From Bog-756 sp963734395 (GTDB lineage Bacteria > Actinomycetota > Acidimicrobiia > Acidimicrobiales > RAAP-2): a stretch of 64,000 bases of DNA. Position numbers and translations under genes: made by a program. Position 1 is the stretch's first letter, and the number at the start of each line of letters is the position of its first letter. Shown piece after piece: positions 43,507-52,166 of the stretch. The notes below the pieces were generated by a model. That model had not been told where the DNA came from and searched no databases. It was given only the letters and a program-made list of their open reading frames with translations. Location: positions 124,001 to 188,000 of the forward strand of contig CAVTGY010000007.1 in NCBI GenBank assembly GCA_963734395.1, written 5' to 3'.

Positions 43507-45132
43507 TCAGCTACGGGCGTCGTTGACCAACCGGCGGGCGATGACCTTGAGGGCCAGGGTCTCGTCGGCGCCCTCGAAGATGGAAAGCACCCGGGCGTCG
43601 ACGAAGTAGCGGCTCACCGCATACTCCTCGGCGTACCCCATACCGCCGTGGATCTGCATGGCCTCCCGGGTGACCCACTCGGCGGCCCGGCACACATAGG
43701 CCTTGACCATCGAGGCCTCGAGTGACCCCTCGCCCTTGGACATCAACCGGGCCACCTCGTAGGAGAACTGGCGGGTCGCCTGGATCAGCACCGCCATCCG
43801 GGCCAGTTTGGCCCGGGTCAGCTGGTACTCGAGGATCGGGTGCCCGAACACCACCCGGTTTCGTGCGTACTCCAGTGCCGACTCGTAGGCGGCCTGCATG
43901 ACACCGATGGCCCGTGCCGCCGTCTGCAGGCGACCGTTCTCGAAACCCTGCATCTGTAGGTAGAAACCCTGACCCAGGCCCTCCCTTCCGCCCACCAGAT
44001 CGGCATCGGGCACGAACCAGTTCTCGAAGGCCACCTCATAGGAGTGCATCCCCCGGTAGCCGAGGGTATCGATGGCCCGCCCCTCCATCCGCCCGGGAGG
44101 GCCGCCGGGGTGCCCGCCCTCCCCGGGAGGCTGGGTGAACACGAACCCGTGACCTTCGGCCCGGGGCTTCTCCACCAGGAACAGCGACAGTCCCCGGTGG
44201 GCCTTTCCCCGGTCCGGGTCGGTGCGGGCCAACAGCATGAGCACCTCGGCCCGGGCGGCGAAGGTGCACCAGGTCTTGACTCCGTTGATCAGCCAACCGC
44301 CCTCGGTGGGCAACGCCGCGGTGACCACACCGGCGACGTCCGAGCCGAAGTCGGGCTCGGTCACCGCCACTGCCCCCATCACCTCGGCACTGGCCAACTT
44401 GGGCAGCCACCGCTGCTTCTGGTCCTCGGTCCCCCCACGGACCAGCGCCCGGGTGAGGATCTCCGGGCGGGTGATCAGCGAACCGCCGGCTCCGAGCGAG
44501 CCCCACGACAGTTCTTCGGTGGCCACCACCATGCCCATGTAGTCGGCCTCGCCTCCGGTGGCGTAGCCCCCGTACTCCTCGGGGACCGACATCCCGAATC
44601 CGCCCATCTCGCCCATTCCGGCAATGATCTCCTCGGGGATGTCGGTGTTGGCTCGGTGGATGTGCTCGGCTCGCGGCCGGATCTGGTCCTCGGCGAATCG
44701 ATGGAAGGTCTCTCTGACCAGCTCGAAATCGGCGTCGAGGTGGCGCGGTCCCGGCTGGTCGGCCAAGGTGGCCAAAAACGCCGGGTCCCGGTAGGTGGAA
44801 ACGAACGCCTCGGCCGGCGCCATCCAGTCGCCTGACACTCCCCACCGCGCTGCCCCCCCGATGGTGCGCGACGCCAGATCGGCGGTGGCGTCGGCGGTGA
44901 AGGCGCAGGCGATGTCGGCCTCGACCTCGCCGTGCCACCCGTAGGTCAGCGCCGCCTCGGCGGTGCGTACGGCGGCTGCGGCATGGGCCACGTCATACGC
45001 GAGCACCTGGGCCTCATCCGGGCCTCCGGCCGCGTCCAACGCGGCCACTCCGGATTTGATGACCGATTGGGCGAGCTCGACCGCGTCGGCGGCCGCACCG
45101 AGGTCGGGTTCGACGGATCGGTCAGCGGTCAC
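43507..45132 (-). CDS. Acyl-CoA dehydrogenase with N-terminal extension, probably (2S)-methylsuccinyl-CoA dehydrogenase
   Basis: A 541-residue protein. An N-terminal helical domain of about 140 residues precedes a full acyl-CoA dehydrogenase. This architecture is typical of Mcd from the ethylmalonyl-CoA pathway, which oxidises methylsuccinyl-CoA to mesaconyl-CoA. Core motifs: SVPEEYGGYATGGEADYMGM, AVTEPDFGSDVAGV, GVKTWCTFAARAEVLMLLARTDP, TLGYRGMHSYEVAFENW, and QIHGGMGYAEEYAVSRYFVDARVLSIFEGADE with the catalytic Glu. The assignment rests on length, the GYRGMHSYE segment and the Mcl- and MaoC-like neighbours. The carboxylase/reductase and mutase of the pathway are not in the window. Confidence 0.78.
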   Translation of the reverse strand: MTADRSVEPDLGAAADAVELAQSVIKSGVAALDAAGGPDEAQVLAYDVAHAAAAVRTAEAALTYGWHGEVEADIACAFTADATADLASRTIGGAARWGVSGDWMAPAEAFVSTYRDPAFLATLADQPGPRHLDADFELVRETFHRFAEDQIRPRAEHIHRANTDIPEEIIAGMGEMGGFGMSVPEEYGGYATGGEADYMGMVVATEELSWGSLGAGGSLITRPEILTRALVRGGTEDQKQRWLPKLASAEVMGAVAVTEPDFGSDVAGVVTAALPTEGGWLINGVKTWCTFAARAEVLMLLARTDPDRGKAHRGLSLFLVEKPRAEGHGFVFTQPPGEGGHPGGPPGRMEGRAIDTLGYRGMHSYEVAFENWFVPDADLVGGREGLGQGFYLQMQGFENGRLQTAARAIGVMQAAYESALEYARNRVVFGHPILEYQLTRAKLARMAVLIQATRQFSYEVARLMSKGEGSLEASMVKAYVCRAAEWVTREAMQIHGGMGYAEEYAVSRYFVDARVLSIFEGADETLALKVIARRLVNDARS

Positions 45133-45224
45133 CGCGCCAGGCTACCGAAGCCCGGGGGCGCGACGGCGGCCATGTCGCCCGGCCGTGCCCGTCGGGCGCG
45201 ACCGGTTCAGCGTGGGCCGGAGGT

Positions 45225-45872
45225 TCAGAGTGCGGGCGCCTGGGCGACCACGGTGACCAGTGGTGGCAGCACTACCGGATCGTCACCGGGATCGACTTCG
45301 GTGAGGACCTTCAGGTAATCGGTCACCGGTCCCGGGCCGGCCCCGGCGGGTGCCTCGGCCCACGCGTCGACGATGACCAGACCGGCCTGGCGGGCGAGCG
45401 AGGGCAACAGGGCGCCGAGATCGGGATGGCGGGCCGAGGGCATCGAGAAGGGATCACCGTTGATCCGTCCCGCCGAGGTGATCGGCTCCTGGGCCACCAC
45501 CCATCCTCCCGGGCGCACGGCAGCGGCCATCTTGGCCACCACCACGGCCGGGTCGACCACATGCATGAGCAGGAACCGGCAGAAGGCCAGGTCGACCGTC
45601 TCGGGCAGTCGGAGGTCCTCCCCGGCCTGGGTGATGGCCAGCACCTGGCTGTGGGCGGCCGCTGCCTCGGCCACCTCGTCCCGTGCCATCGGATCGCTGT
45701 CCACTGCGTAGACCCGTCCGTCACGGCCGACGATCTCGGCCAGGGCGACCACCACGTCGCCCCCGCCGGCGCCGACATCGACGCAGGTCCATCCGGGTCC
45801 GATTCCCAGTCGGTCGAGGGCGGTGGCCAACGGTCGGCGGTAGACGTCGTCCCGAAGACCGCGAAGCTCCAT
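45225..45872 (-). CDS. Class I SAM-dependent methyltransferase
   Basis: A 215-residue cytosolic protein with the Rossmann methyltransferase motifs: VDVGAGGGDVVVALAE (motif I), VYAVDSDP (motif II), AFCRFLLMHVVDP (motif IV region) and VRPGGWVVAQEP. No substrate-binding domain is recognisable. It lies just upstream of and divergent from the DUF6941-like gene. Confidence 0.8.
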   Translation of the reverse strand: MELRGLRDDVYRRPLATALDRLGIGPGWTCVDVGAGGGDVVVALAEIVGRDGRVYAVDSDPMARDEVAEAAAAHSQVLAITQAGEDLRLPETVDLAFCRFLLMHVVDPAVVVAKMAAAVRPGGWVVAQEPITSAGRINGDPFSMPSARHPDLGALLPSLARQAGLVIVDAWAEAPAGAGPGPVTDYLKVLTEVDPGDDPVVLPPLVTVVAQAPAL

Positions 45873-45979
45873 CCCGCCAGGCTACCCACCGGTGCCGGTT
45901 CGTTCGGAATGCGGATTTCGTGCCTGGCGCCCGCCCGGTTTCGCAATGTCATCCACGGAAGCCGGTATCCTCACTGTCA

Positions 45980-46411
45980 GTGAGAGTGACCATGATGTTG
46001 TGTGACGCCGCTCAGGTGTCCGACGGCAAGCTCTATGTGTTGGGCGGAGGTTGGAGCATGACCGGTCCGGACCCGGTTCCCTCGGCGATCGCGCTCAAGA
46101 TCGACGTCGGGTGGCACGAGGCGGAATCGGCCCATCACTGGGAGTTGTTCCTCGAGGATGCCGATGGTCGTCCGGTGCTGGTGGACACGCCCGAAGGCGA
46201 GCATCCGGTGGAGGTGCGCGGCGAGTTCACGGTGGGACGCCCGCCGGGGATCCCCGAGGGCTCCCCGATCGACGTCGCCCTGGCCGTCAATCTGGGGCCG
46301 CTGCCCCTCACCCCCGGCACCCGCTACACCTGGCGCATGGCCATCGACGGCGAATCTCATACCGACTGGGTCTTGGGCTTCACCACCAGGCCGACCCTGG
46401 TCCGGGACTGA
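45980..46411 (+). CDS. Small conserved protein, DUF6941-like
   Basis: A 143-residue beta-rich protein whose start, MRVTMMLCDAAQVSDGKLYVLGGGW, is typical of a widespread actinobacterial family of unknown function. GTG 45980 is preferred because it gives this conserved N-terminus; GTG 45986 and ATG 45992 are alternatives. No signal peptide, membrane segment or catalytic motif is visible. It sits 12 bases before the MaoC-like gene and probably shares its message. Confidence 0.7.
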   Translation: MRVTMMLCDAAQVSDGKLYVLGGGWSMTGPDPVPSAIALKIDVGWHEAESAHHWELFLEDADGRPVLVDTPEGEHPVEVRGEFTVGRPPGIPEGSPIDVALAVNLGPLPLTPGTRYTWRMAIDGESHTDWVLGFTTRPTLVRD

Positions 46412-46422
46412 GCGCTCCCGAT

Positions 46423-46941
46423 GTGGCGGTGACCACCTACGATCGGCCGTTCGGCCGCTACTTCGAGGAGTTCGAGCCGGGTGACGTCTACCGCCACTGG
46501 CCGGGCAAGACCATCACCGAGGCCGACGATCATCTGTTCTGCATGATCACCATGAACCACCATCCGCTGCACACCAACGCCTGGTATGCCGAACACGAGA
46601 CCGTCCAGGGACGCAACGTGGTGGTGGGCAACCTGGTGTACAGCCTGGTGCTCGGCATGTCGGTGCCCGACGTCAGCGGCAATGCCATCGCCAACCTCGA
46701 GGTCGAGAGCCTCATCCACCGGGCTCCGACCTTCCATGGCGACACCATCTATGCGGAGACAAAGGTGATCTCCAAAGTCGAGTCGAAATCCCGTTCCGAC
46801 CGCGGGGTGGTCACCGTCGAGTCGAAGGGATTCAACCAACGCGGTGAAGAGGTGTGCTTCTTCCGCCGCAAAGTCATGGTGTGGAAGATTGCCGATGCAC
46901 CACCCCGCCGGCGTCCCTACGGCGACGCCGTCTGGAGTTGA
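46423..46941 (+). CDS. MaoC-like hydratase, probably mesaconyl-CoA hydratase type
   Basis: A 172-residue single-hotdog enzyme starting at GTG 46423. The sequence is the small MaoC protein that accompanies crotonyl-CoA carboxylase/reductase clusters in streptomycetes: HWPGKTITEADDHLFCMITMNHHPLHTNAWYAE, VVVGNLVYSLVLGMSVPDVSG, and APTFHGDTIYAETKV. It would hydrate mesaconyl-CoA to beta-methylmalyl-CoA, the substrate of the Mcl-like lyase at 41734. The identification is from memory of the family. Its stop overlaps the mutY TTG start by 4 bases. Confidence 0.8.
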   Translation: MAVTTYDRPFGRYFEEFEPGDVYRHWPGKTITEADDHLFCMITMNHHPLHTNAWYAEHETVQGRNVVVGNLVYSLVLGMSVPDVSGNAIANLEVESLIHRAPTFHGDTIYAETKVISKVESKSRSDRGVVTVESKGFNQRGEEVCFFRRKVMVWKIADAPPRRRPYGDAVWS

Positions 46942-47913
46942 GCGGTCAGATCAGCGACATCCGCCGGCTCCACCAGCTCCGGGCCCTGGGGGACGCGGTC
47001 ACCGTGGTGGGGGACCGAGACGGGCAGCGGCTCGAGACGGCCGGATCTCCCTTGGAGGGCGACCCGCGACCCGTGGGCCATCCTGGTCAGCGAGGTGATG
47101 GCCCAGCAGACACAACTGGCCAGGGTGGTACCGGCCTACGTGCCTTTCCTGGCCGCCTTTCCCACGCCGACGGCGTGCGCGGCGGCGCCGGTCGGCGACC
47201 TGCTCCGAGCCTGGCGGGGCCTGGGCTACAACCGGCGGGCCCGGGACCTGCACCGGGCGGCCGAGCTCATGGTCGAAGAGCACGGTGGCCGGGTGCCTTC
47301 CGATCTCCCCGGACTGCTGGCGCTGCCCGGTGTTGGTGCCTACACGGCCCGGGCGGTGATGGCCTTCGCCTTCGGCGCCGACGTCGGCGTGGTGGACACC
47401 AACGTCGGGCGGGTCCTGTCCAGGGCGGTCGCCGGTCGACGGGTGGGAGTCAAGGACGCGCAGTGCCTGGTGGACGCCATGGTCCCGGAAGGAAGCAGTT
47501 GGGCGTTCGGGCAGGCCCTGCTCGATCTGGGCGCGACCGTTTGCGTCACCGGGCAGCCGGGCTGCCGCCTCTGTCCCATCCGGCGACGATGCCGGTGGGC
47601 GGCCCGGGGCTGCGACGACCCCGATCCGTCGCTCGGCTCGGCGGGGGTGTCCACGCCCCAGAGCAGGTTCGAGGGCTCCGACCGACAGGGTCGAGGACGA
47701 CTGGTCGAGCGGTTGCGACACGGTGTCGTGCCGTCGGATCGGGTGGCCACGGCCGCCGGGTGGCCGGACGATCCCGCCCGGGCCCGACGCATCGCCGCCG
47801 GACTGGTCGAGGACGGATTGGCGGTGCGCGACCGGTTCGGGCAACCTCCGCCTGCCCTGAGTACCGACCCTGGGTGCACGCCCGGGCCGGTCGACCGTTT
47901 GTCTAGGTGGTGA
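46938..47913 (+). CDS. mutY: Adenine DNA glycosylase, probable frame break near the N-terminus
   Basis: Removes adenine mispaired with 8-oxoguanine. Clear motifs: DLPWRATRDPWAILVSEVMAQQT, the helix-hairpin-helix LPGVGAYTARAVMAFA, the catalytic Asp in VVDTNVGRVLSR, and a 4Fe-4S loop with cysteine spacing C-x6-C-x2-C-x5-C. The DLPWR motif has no ATG or GTG upstream in its frame. The other frame has strong coding composition from TTG 46938, which overlaps the preceding stop by 4 bases (TTGA). One extra base near 47036-47043 would join them into about 324 residues. The C-terminal NUDIX-like MutY domain is absent, as in other actinobacteria. Confidence 0.8.
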
Positions 47914-48770
47914 TGAAGCGGATGATGTGGTCGTTGACCTCGTCGGGCTTTTCCACGTGCAGGAAGTGCCCGGCACCCTCGACCACCACCATCTCCGAGT
48001 GGGGGCAGGAATTCGTACACTGGGCCGATGGTGTCGATCCCCATACAGCCGTCGTCGGCGCCATGGAGGTACAGCGTCGGCTGAGGGGCGACGGTGCTGC
48101 TCGCTGCCTGCGCCGCTGCTGCTTCGGGTTGCTCCGAAGGGCCGGTGAACATTGCCCGGTAGTACCCGATGGCGGCGCTCAGGTTGTCAGCCGAGGCCAG
48201 TGACTGCTTGACCTGAGCTGCGTCCCACGTCCCGTCGAATCCCGGTGACCAGTCGGCCCACAGCCGGTCGATGAAGGCGAAGTCCTCCATCGACACCGCG
48301 TATTCGGCCAGGGGAGTCTGGAAGAAGAAGACGTACCAGCTCCGGTGCAACTGGTCGAAGGTGAAGAACCCGTCTGACATCGACGCCTGGGGAGCGACTG
48401 CCGCGGTGACCACCCGTCGCCACCGTTCGGGTTGGTAGGCCGCCGCTCCGTACGTAGCGAACGCTCCCCAGTCATGGCCGATGATGACAGCGTCCTCGTT
48501 GCCGCCGAGGGCTTGATGGAGCTGGCAGGCATCCAGCGCCAACGTTCCGGTGTCGTACCGATTGTCGGAGGGCAACGAGGTCGGCGAGTAGCCGCGGAGG
48601 AACGGGGCCACCGCGTGGTACCCGGCTTCTGCCAGGCGGGGGAGGAGGTGTCGCCACGTGTGGGCGGTGTCGGGGAATCCGTGCAGGCACAACGCCAGGG
48701 GCCCGTCGCTCGGTCCCTCGCTGAAGTAGACGAAGTCGATGCCATTGGCAGAAACCCGGTGCTGATCCAT
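47903..48770 (-). CDS. Alpha/beta hydrolase, epoxide-hydrolase-like, with a frame break
   Basis: A cytosolic hydrolase with HGFPDTAHTWRHLLPRLAE, the nucleophile Asp in VIIGHDWGAFATYGAA (HDWG, as in epoxide hydrolases and haloalkane dehalogenases), and a cap region. The C-terminus is split: after YEFLPP the frame breaks in the GGGGG run at 48001-48005 (plus strand). Skipping one base restores SEMVVVEGAGHFLHVEKPDEVNDHIIRF with the catalytic His, giving 288 residues. ATG 48770 is used. It is convergent with mutY and overlaps it by 11 bases. Confidence 0.82.
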
Positions 48771-48823
48771 GGTCGGAGGGTAGTCCGGTCGCCTGGTTGT
48801 CGTCCGACTAGCCTCCACCTTCG

Positions 48824-49678
48824 GTGAAACTCACCTTTTTCGGAGTCCGGGGCTCTTGCCCGTGTTCCTCCGACCAGCAACGCCGATACGGGGGCAACAC
48901 CTCCTGCGTTCTGGTGGAGGTTGAAGGGCAGGCTCCCTTGATCCTCGATCTCGGCACTGGACTTCGCGCGCTGGGCCACTATCTGCACGGCTCGTTACGG
49001 GCAGCCGGCGTTCCCCTCCAGGCCACCGTGTTGCTCACCCACTTGCACTACGACCACGTGCTCGGGCTCCCGTTCTTCTCACCGATGCAGGATCCCGGCG
49101 CGGTCCTCGATGTGTACGGTCCTTCCCAACAGGACGGCTCGCTCCGCGAAGTCCTGGCCGGAATGGTCCGACCTCCCTTCTTCCCCATCTCCATGGCGGA
49201 GTTCCGAGGCGAGCTGCGTTGCCACGATGTCGAGGGACCGGTCGATCTCTCCGTCGGGGGCATCGAGGTCAAGGCGCGCCCGGTTCCACACTTGGGCCAC
49301 ACCCTGGGCTTTCGGGTCGAGGCCGACGGCCGCTCCCTCGCCTACATCTCCGACCATCAGGCTCCTCTCGACCGACGAACGGTGGATAAGCAGGTGCTCG
49401 AACTCTGTGATGGTGCCGACCTGGTCATTCACGATGCCCAGTACACCGACGACGAGTTCGTGACCTTGGCCGAGTGGGGGCACTCGACCGAGGCCTATGC
49501 CGTCCGGGTGGCCAACGAGGCGGGGGCCCGCCGGCTGATCCTCTTCCACCATGATCCCGCTCATTCGGACAAGGAGATCGACCGGATGCTCAGCCACGCT
49601 CGACGGGTCGCTTCCGGGAGTCAGGTGGAGGTGAAGGCGGCCTTCGAGGGAATGTCGATCACCCTGGGCAGGGACTGA
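48824..49678 (+). CDS. Metallo-beta-lactamase-fold hydrolase
   Basis: A 284-residue cytosolic enzyme. The metal motif HLHYDHVLG (HxHxDH) is near residue 73. Further ligands are the His in PVPHLGHTLGF, the Asp in AYISDHQAP and the terminal His in LFHHDPAHSD. The N-terminus KLTFFGVRGSCPCS is typical of the PhnP/RNase Z-like branch often paired with phosphodiesterase activity. GTG 48824 is the start. It probably forms an operon with the flavin reductase gene 2 bases downstream. Confidence 0.88.
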   Translation: MKLTFFGVRGSCPCSSDQQRRYGGNTSCVLVEVEGQAPLILDLGTGLRALGHYLHGSLRAAGVPLQATVLLTHLHYDHVLGLPFFSPMQDPGAVLDVYGPSQQDGSLREVLAGMVRPPFFPISMAEFRGELRCHDVEGPVDLSVGGIEVKARPVPHLGHTLGFRVEADGRSLAYISDHQAPLDRRTVDKQVLELCDGADLVIHDAQYTDDEFVTLAEWGHSTEAYAVRVANEAGARRLILFHHDPAHSDKEIDRMLSHARRVASGSQVEVKAAFEGMSITLGRD

Positions 49679-49680
49679 AC

Positions 49681-50178
49681 GTGGGATTCGACGTCGACCT
49701 CTTCAAGGACGCCATGAGCCGGTTCGCCACCGGTGTCACCATCGTGGCGGGCATGGATGATGGTGAGCCGGTCGGCTTCACCTGCCAGAGCTTCATCTCG
49801 CTATCCCTCGATCCTCCCTTCGTGGCGGTGGCCCCGGCCCGGACCTCGACCAGCTGGCCGCGGATCGCCCGGGCGGGAAGCTTCTGTGTGAATGTCCTTG
49901 GTGACCACCAAGGAGCGCTGTCCCGAGGATTTGCCGTGTCCGGCGGCCCCAAGTTCGTGGGGGTCGACTGGGAACCGGCGCCGGTCACCGGTTCCCCGCT
50001 CATTCAAGAGAGCCTGGCCTGGGTCGACTGCAGGGTCGAACTGGTCCACGATGCCGGTGACCACGAATTGATCATCGGGAGGGTGCTCGACGTGGGAACC
50101 GGTGAGGGCTCGCCCTTGGTGTTCTTCCGGAGCAATTTGAGTACTGTTGCCCGGCACACTCGAGACGAGGGGGAGTAG
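49681..50178 (+). CDS. Flavin reductase (FMN-binding split-barrel) domain protein
   Basis: A 165-residue protein of the flavin reductase-like family that uses NAD(P)H to reduce free FMN or FAD, typically for a partner monooxygenase. Characteristic segments are AMSRFATGVTIVAG, GFTCQSFISLSLDPPFVAVAPA, SFCVNVLG and HELIIGRVLDV. GTG 49681 begins 2 bases after the previous stop. No matching monooxygenase gene is nearby. Confidence 0.88.
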   Translation: MGFDVDLFKDAMSRFATGVTIVAGMDDGEPVGFTCQSFISLSLDPPFVAVAPARTSTSWPRIARAGSFCVNVLGDHQGALSRGFAVSGGPKFVGVDWEPAPVTGSPLIQESLAWVDCRVELVHDAGDHELIIGRVLDVGTGEGSPLVFFRSNLSTVARHTRDEGE

Positions 50179-50182
50179 ATCC

Positions 50183-50734
50183 GTGCCCGACATCAGAGAA
50201 TCCGACGTCATCGCCGACGTCATCGTGGTCGAGCCCAACGCCCACGGCGACCAACGAGGACGCTTCGTGGAGACCTACCGCCGGAGCTGGTTCCCTCTGG
50301 GCCGCGAGATGATCCAGGGCAATCGTTCCGAGAAGCAGGCCGGGGCCATCGTCGGTCTCCACTACCACCTGCACCAGGCGGACTACTGGTATGTGCTCAG
50401 GGGCACCGCCCGGGTCATACTCCATGACCTGCGCCGAGGGTCTCGGACCGATGGCGCCACCCTCGCACTGGATCTCGACGGGGATCATGACCGCGGCCTG
50501 TTCATCCCCCCCGGTGTTGCCCACGGCTTCGCCTCGCTCACCGACATCACCCTCTGGTATCTGGTGGACAACTACTACAACCCCAACGACGAGCTTGGAG
50601 TGGCGTGGGACGATCCGGCCATCGGCGCCGACTGGGGATTGTCCGATCCGGTGTTGTCCGAGCGGGACCGGTCGAACCCGCTGCGTTCGCAGATCGATCC
50701 CGGGGTGCAGCCCAGGGCCGGACTCAGGACCTGA
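50183..50734 (+). CDS. dTDP-4-dehydrorhamnose 3,5-epimerase-like protein
   Basis: A 183-residue cupin of the RmlC family. GTG 50183 follows a GAGGGGGA ribosome site. Conserved elements: DQRGRFVETYRRSWF, the catalytic His in AGAIVGLHYHLHQADYW, VRGTARVILHDLRRGS in degenerate form, IPPGVAHGFASL, and WYLVDNYYNPNDELGVAWDDPAIG. It would epimerise a dTDP-4-keto-6-deoxyhexose for surface polysaccharides, but no other rml genes are present, so the sugar is uncertain. Confidence 0.82.
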   Translation: MPDIRESDVIADVIVVEPNAHGDQRGRFVETYRRSWFPLGREMIQGNRSEKQAGAIVGLHYHLHQADYWYVLRGTARVILHDLRRGSRTDGATLALDLDGDHDRGLFIPPGVAHGFASLTDITLWYLVDNYYNPNDELGVAWDDPAIGADWGLSDPVLSERDRSNPLRSQIDPGVQPRAGLRT

Positions 50735-50828
50735 TCCCGCCGGCTGCGAACGGCGCGATCCGATGCCGATCGGCGCGGCTGGAGAGCACGCTCCCCGGTG
50801 GGCCCCCTCATCGGGTTGAATAGTCCTG

Positions 50829-51932
50829 ATGTGGGTGGTCTTGGTTGCAGGGGTCGTGGTAGTGGTCGTGGTCGGGTTGGTGGCCGTGGCCGTCCAGCGG
50901 CGCCCCAAAGGCAGCGACTTGAGCTCGGTGAGGAAGTACCACTCGGCGCTCGGGACCATCGAGCAACTCTCCGATCGCATCAGCCAATCCCCGGTCAGGG
51001 TGGTCGGGGGAGACGGATCTGCTGGCGGTGATGCCGGTGCGGAGATCACCGCCGGCCGAAATAGGGGAGCCATCGACGGGATCGGCGGGGAGGTCGGATG
51101 GAGCGACGCCGGTCCGGGCAAGACGGAGATCGTGCCGGGGGCAAACCGCCGCTATCCGCCGGTAAGCGGCGACGGCGACCTCTTCGATCGGGAGGCCGCG
51201 CTGGTCTTCGACGACTCCCACCCCGACGAACACCGCTGGCACAACGGCGTTTCCCAGAGCCCATCTCGCACCCGTGCGGACCGCGCCCAACGACACGTGC
51301 TCGAATCCATGAATCGGCGACCACGGCGCGGCGTCGCGGTGATGATCATCGTTGTCGCATTGGCGACCTTTGCAACGCTGGCGTTTTTGGGTAGCAGGCG
51401 CTCGGATTCGACCGGCCACGGGCACACGACCGCCGGTTCGGCCTCCGCCGTATCCACCTCCACGGTCCGGGCCACTCATTCGACCTCGTCCACGACTTCC
51501 GGCTCCGGGCCGTCCCACAGGGCCGGGCATTCGGGAAAACACAGTGAGAAGACCGAGCCCACCCCGACCACCCTTCCCCCCCAGATCGTCGCCACATCGA
51601 CCGGCCTGGGCATCGCCACCTATCCGGCGCCGGCCAACGTGTACAGCGTGACCGTGACCGCCACCGGACCGTGCTGGGTTCTGGCCCGGTCAGTCTCTTC
51701 CGGTGCGACGCTGTGGACGGGAACGCTCCAGGCGGGAGCCACCCAGACGATTCCGGCGATCGGAACAATCACCGTCGAATTGGGTGCCGCCTCAGCGACC
51801 CTGCATGTCGGCAGTGTGCCCGCGGTGCTCCCCACTCCGCTGGACACTCCCTTCGTGGCCACGTTCCAACCGGCTATCACCGGTGCTTCATCCTCCGCTT
51901 CGGCCGTCGCCACTCCCGCGGCGTCCGGCTGA
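50829..51932 (+). CDS. Two-helix membrane protein with RodZ-type C-terminal domain
   Basis: A 367-residue protein. One membrane helix is at the very N-terminus (VVLVAGVVVVVVVGLVAVAV). The next 160 residues are hydrophilic and presumably cytosolic only if the topology crosses twice. A second helix lies near residue 170 (GVAVMIIVVALATFATLAFLG). A Ser/Thr/His-rich linker leads to a C-terminal beta domain (about 260-335), VTVTATGPCWVLARSVSSG...LWTGTLQAG, that resembles the DUF4115 domain found at the end of RodZ. RodZ helps position the elongation machinery, but the helix-turn-helix domain of RodZ is missing here. Function is open. Confidence 0.65.
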   Translation: MWVVLVAGVVVVVVVGLVAVAVQRRPKGSDLSSVRKYHSALGTIEQLSDRISQSPVRVVGGDGSAGGDAGAEITAGRNRGAIDGIGGEVGWSDAGPGKTEIVPGANRRYPPVSGDGDLFDREAALVFDDSHPDEHRWHNGVSQSPSRTRADRAQRHVLESMNRRPRRGVAVMIIVVALATFATLAFLGSRRSDSTGHGHTTAGSASAVSTSTVRATHSTSSTTSGSGPSHRAGHSGKHSEKTEPTPTTLPPQIVATSTGLGIATYPAPANVYSVTVTATGPCWVLARSVSSGATLWTGTLQAGATQTIPAIGTITVELGAASATLHVGSVPAVLPTPLDTPFVATFQPAITGASSSASAVATPAASG

Positions 51933-51956
51933 ACCGGATGGAATCCGGTCATTTTT
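51933..51956 (+). terminator. Intrinsic terminator
   Basis: ACCGGAT (51933-51939) pairs with ATCCGGT (51943-51949) over a GGA loop, followed by CATTTTT. It begins 1 base after the stop of the gene ending at 51932. Confidence 0.8.
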
Positions 51957-52031
51957 GCGCCACCTCGGGCCGGCACCCGCGGTCCGGCCACTGCCCGTCC
52001 TCTGGCAAGCTACTTTTGAACATTTGGCCTA

Positions 52032-52084
52032 GTTATCGTCGATAGACGATAACTGTCGGCAGTCAAATCGCATATAGACGATAA
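52032..52084. repeat. Inverted and direct repeat of a GACGATAA element
   Basis: GTTATCGTC (52032-52040) and GACGATAAC (52045-52053) form a perfect 9-bp inverted repeat around GATA. A third copy, ATAGACGATAA, lies at about 52074-52084. The whole 52010-52110 stretch is markedly AT-richer than its surroundings, and no gene covers it (51957-52166 is gene-free). It could be a regulator-binding array or a hairpin; its orientation relative to a promoter is unclear. Confidence 0.5.
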
Positions 52085-52166
52085 TTTGGGCGATTTTTGG
52101 AATTGAACGTACCGACGCTCCGGTGGAGCCGGGGCACTTGGCACCGGCCCACACCGAATCGAAGGA

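Noticed and set aside
41769..43526. 585-codon plus-strand frame across the Mcl-like lyase and the MDMPI gene
   Set aside because: It is out of frame with the conserved lyase and antisense to the MDMPI gene; its composition is Arg/Gly-rich shadow sequence.
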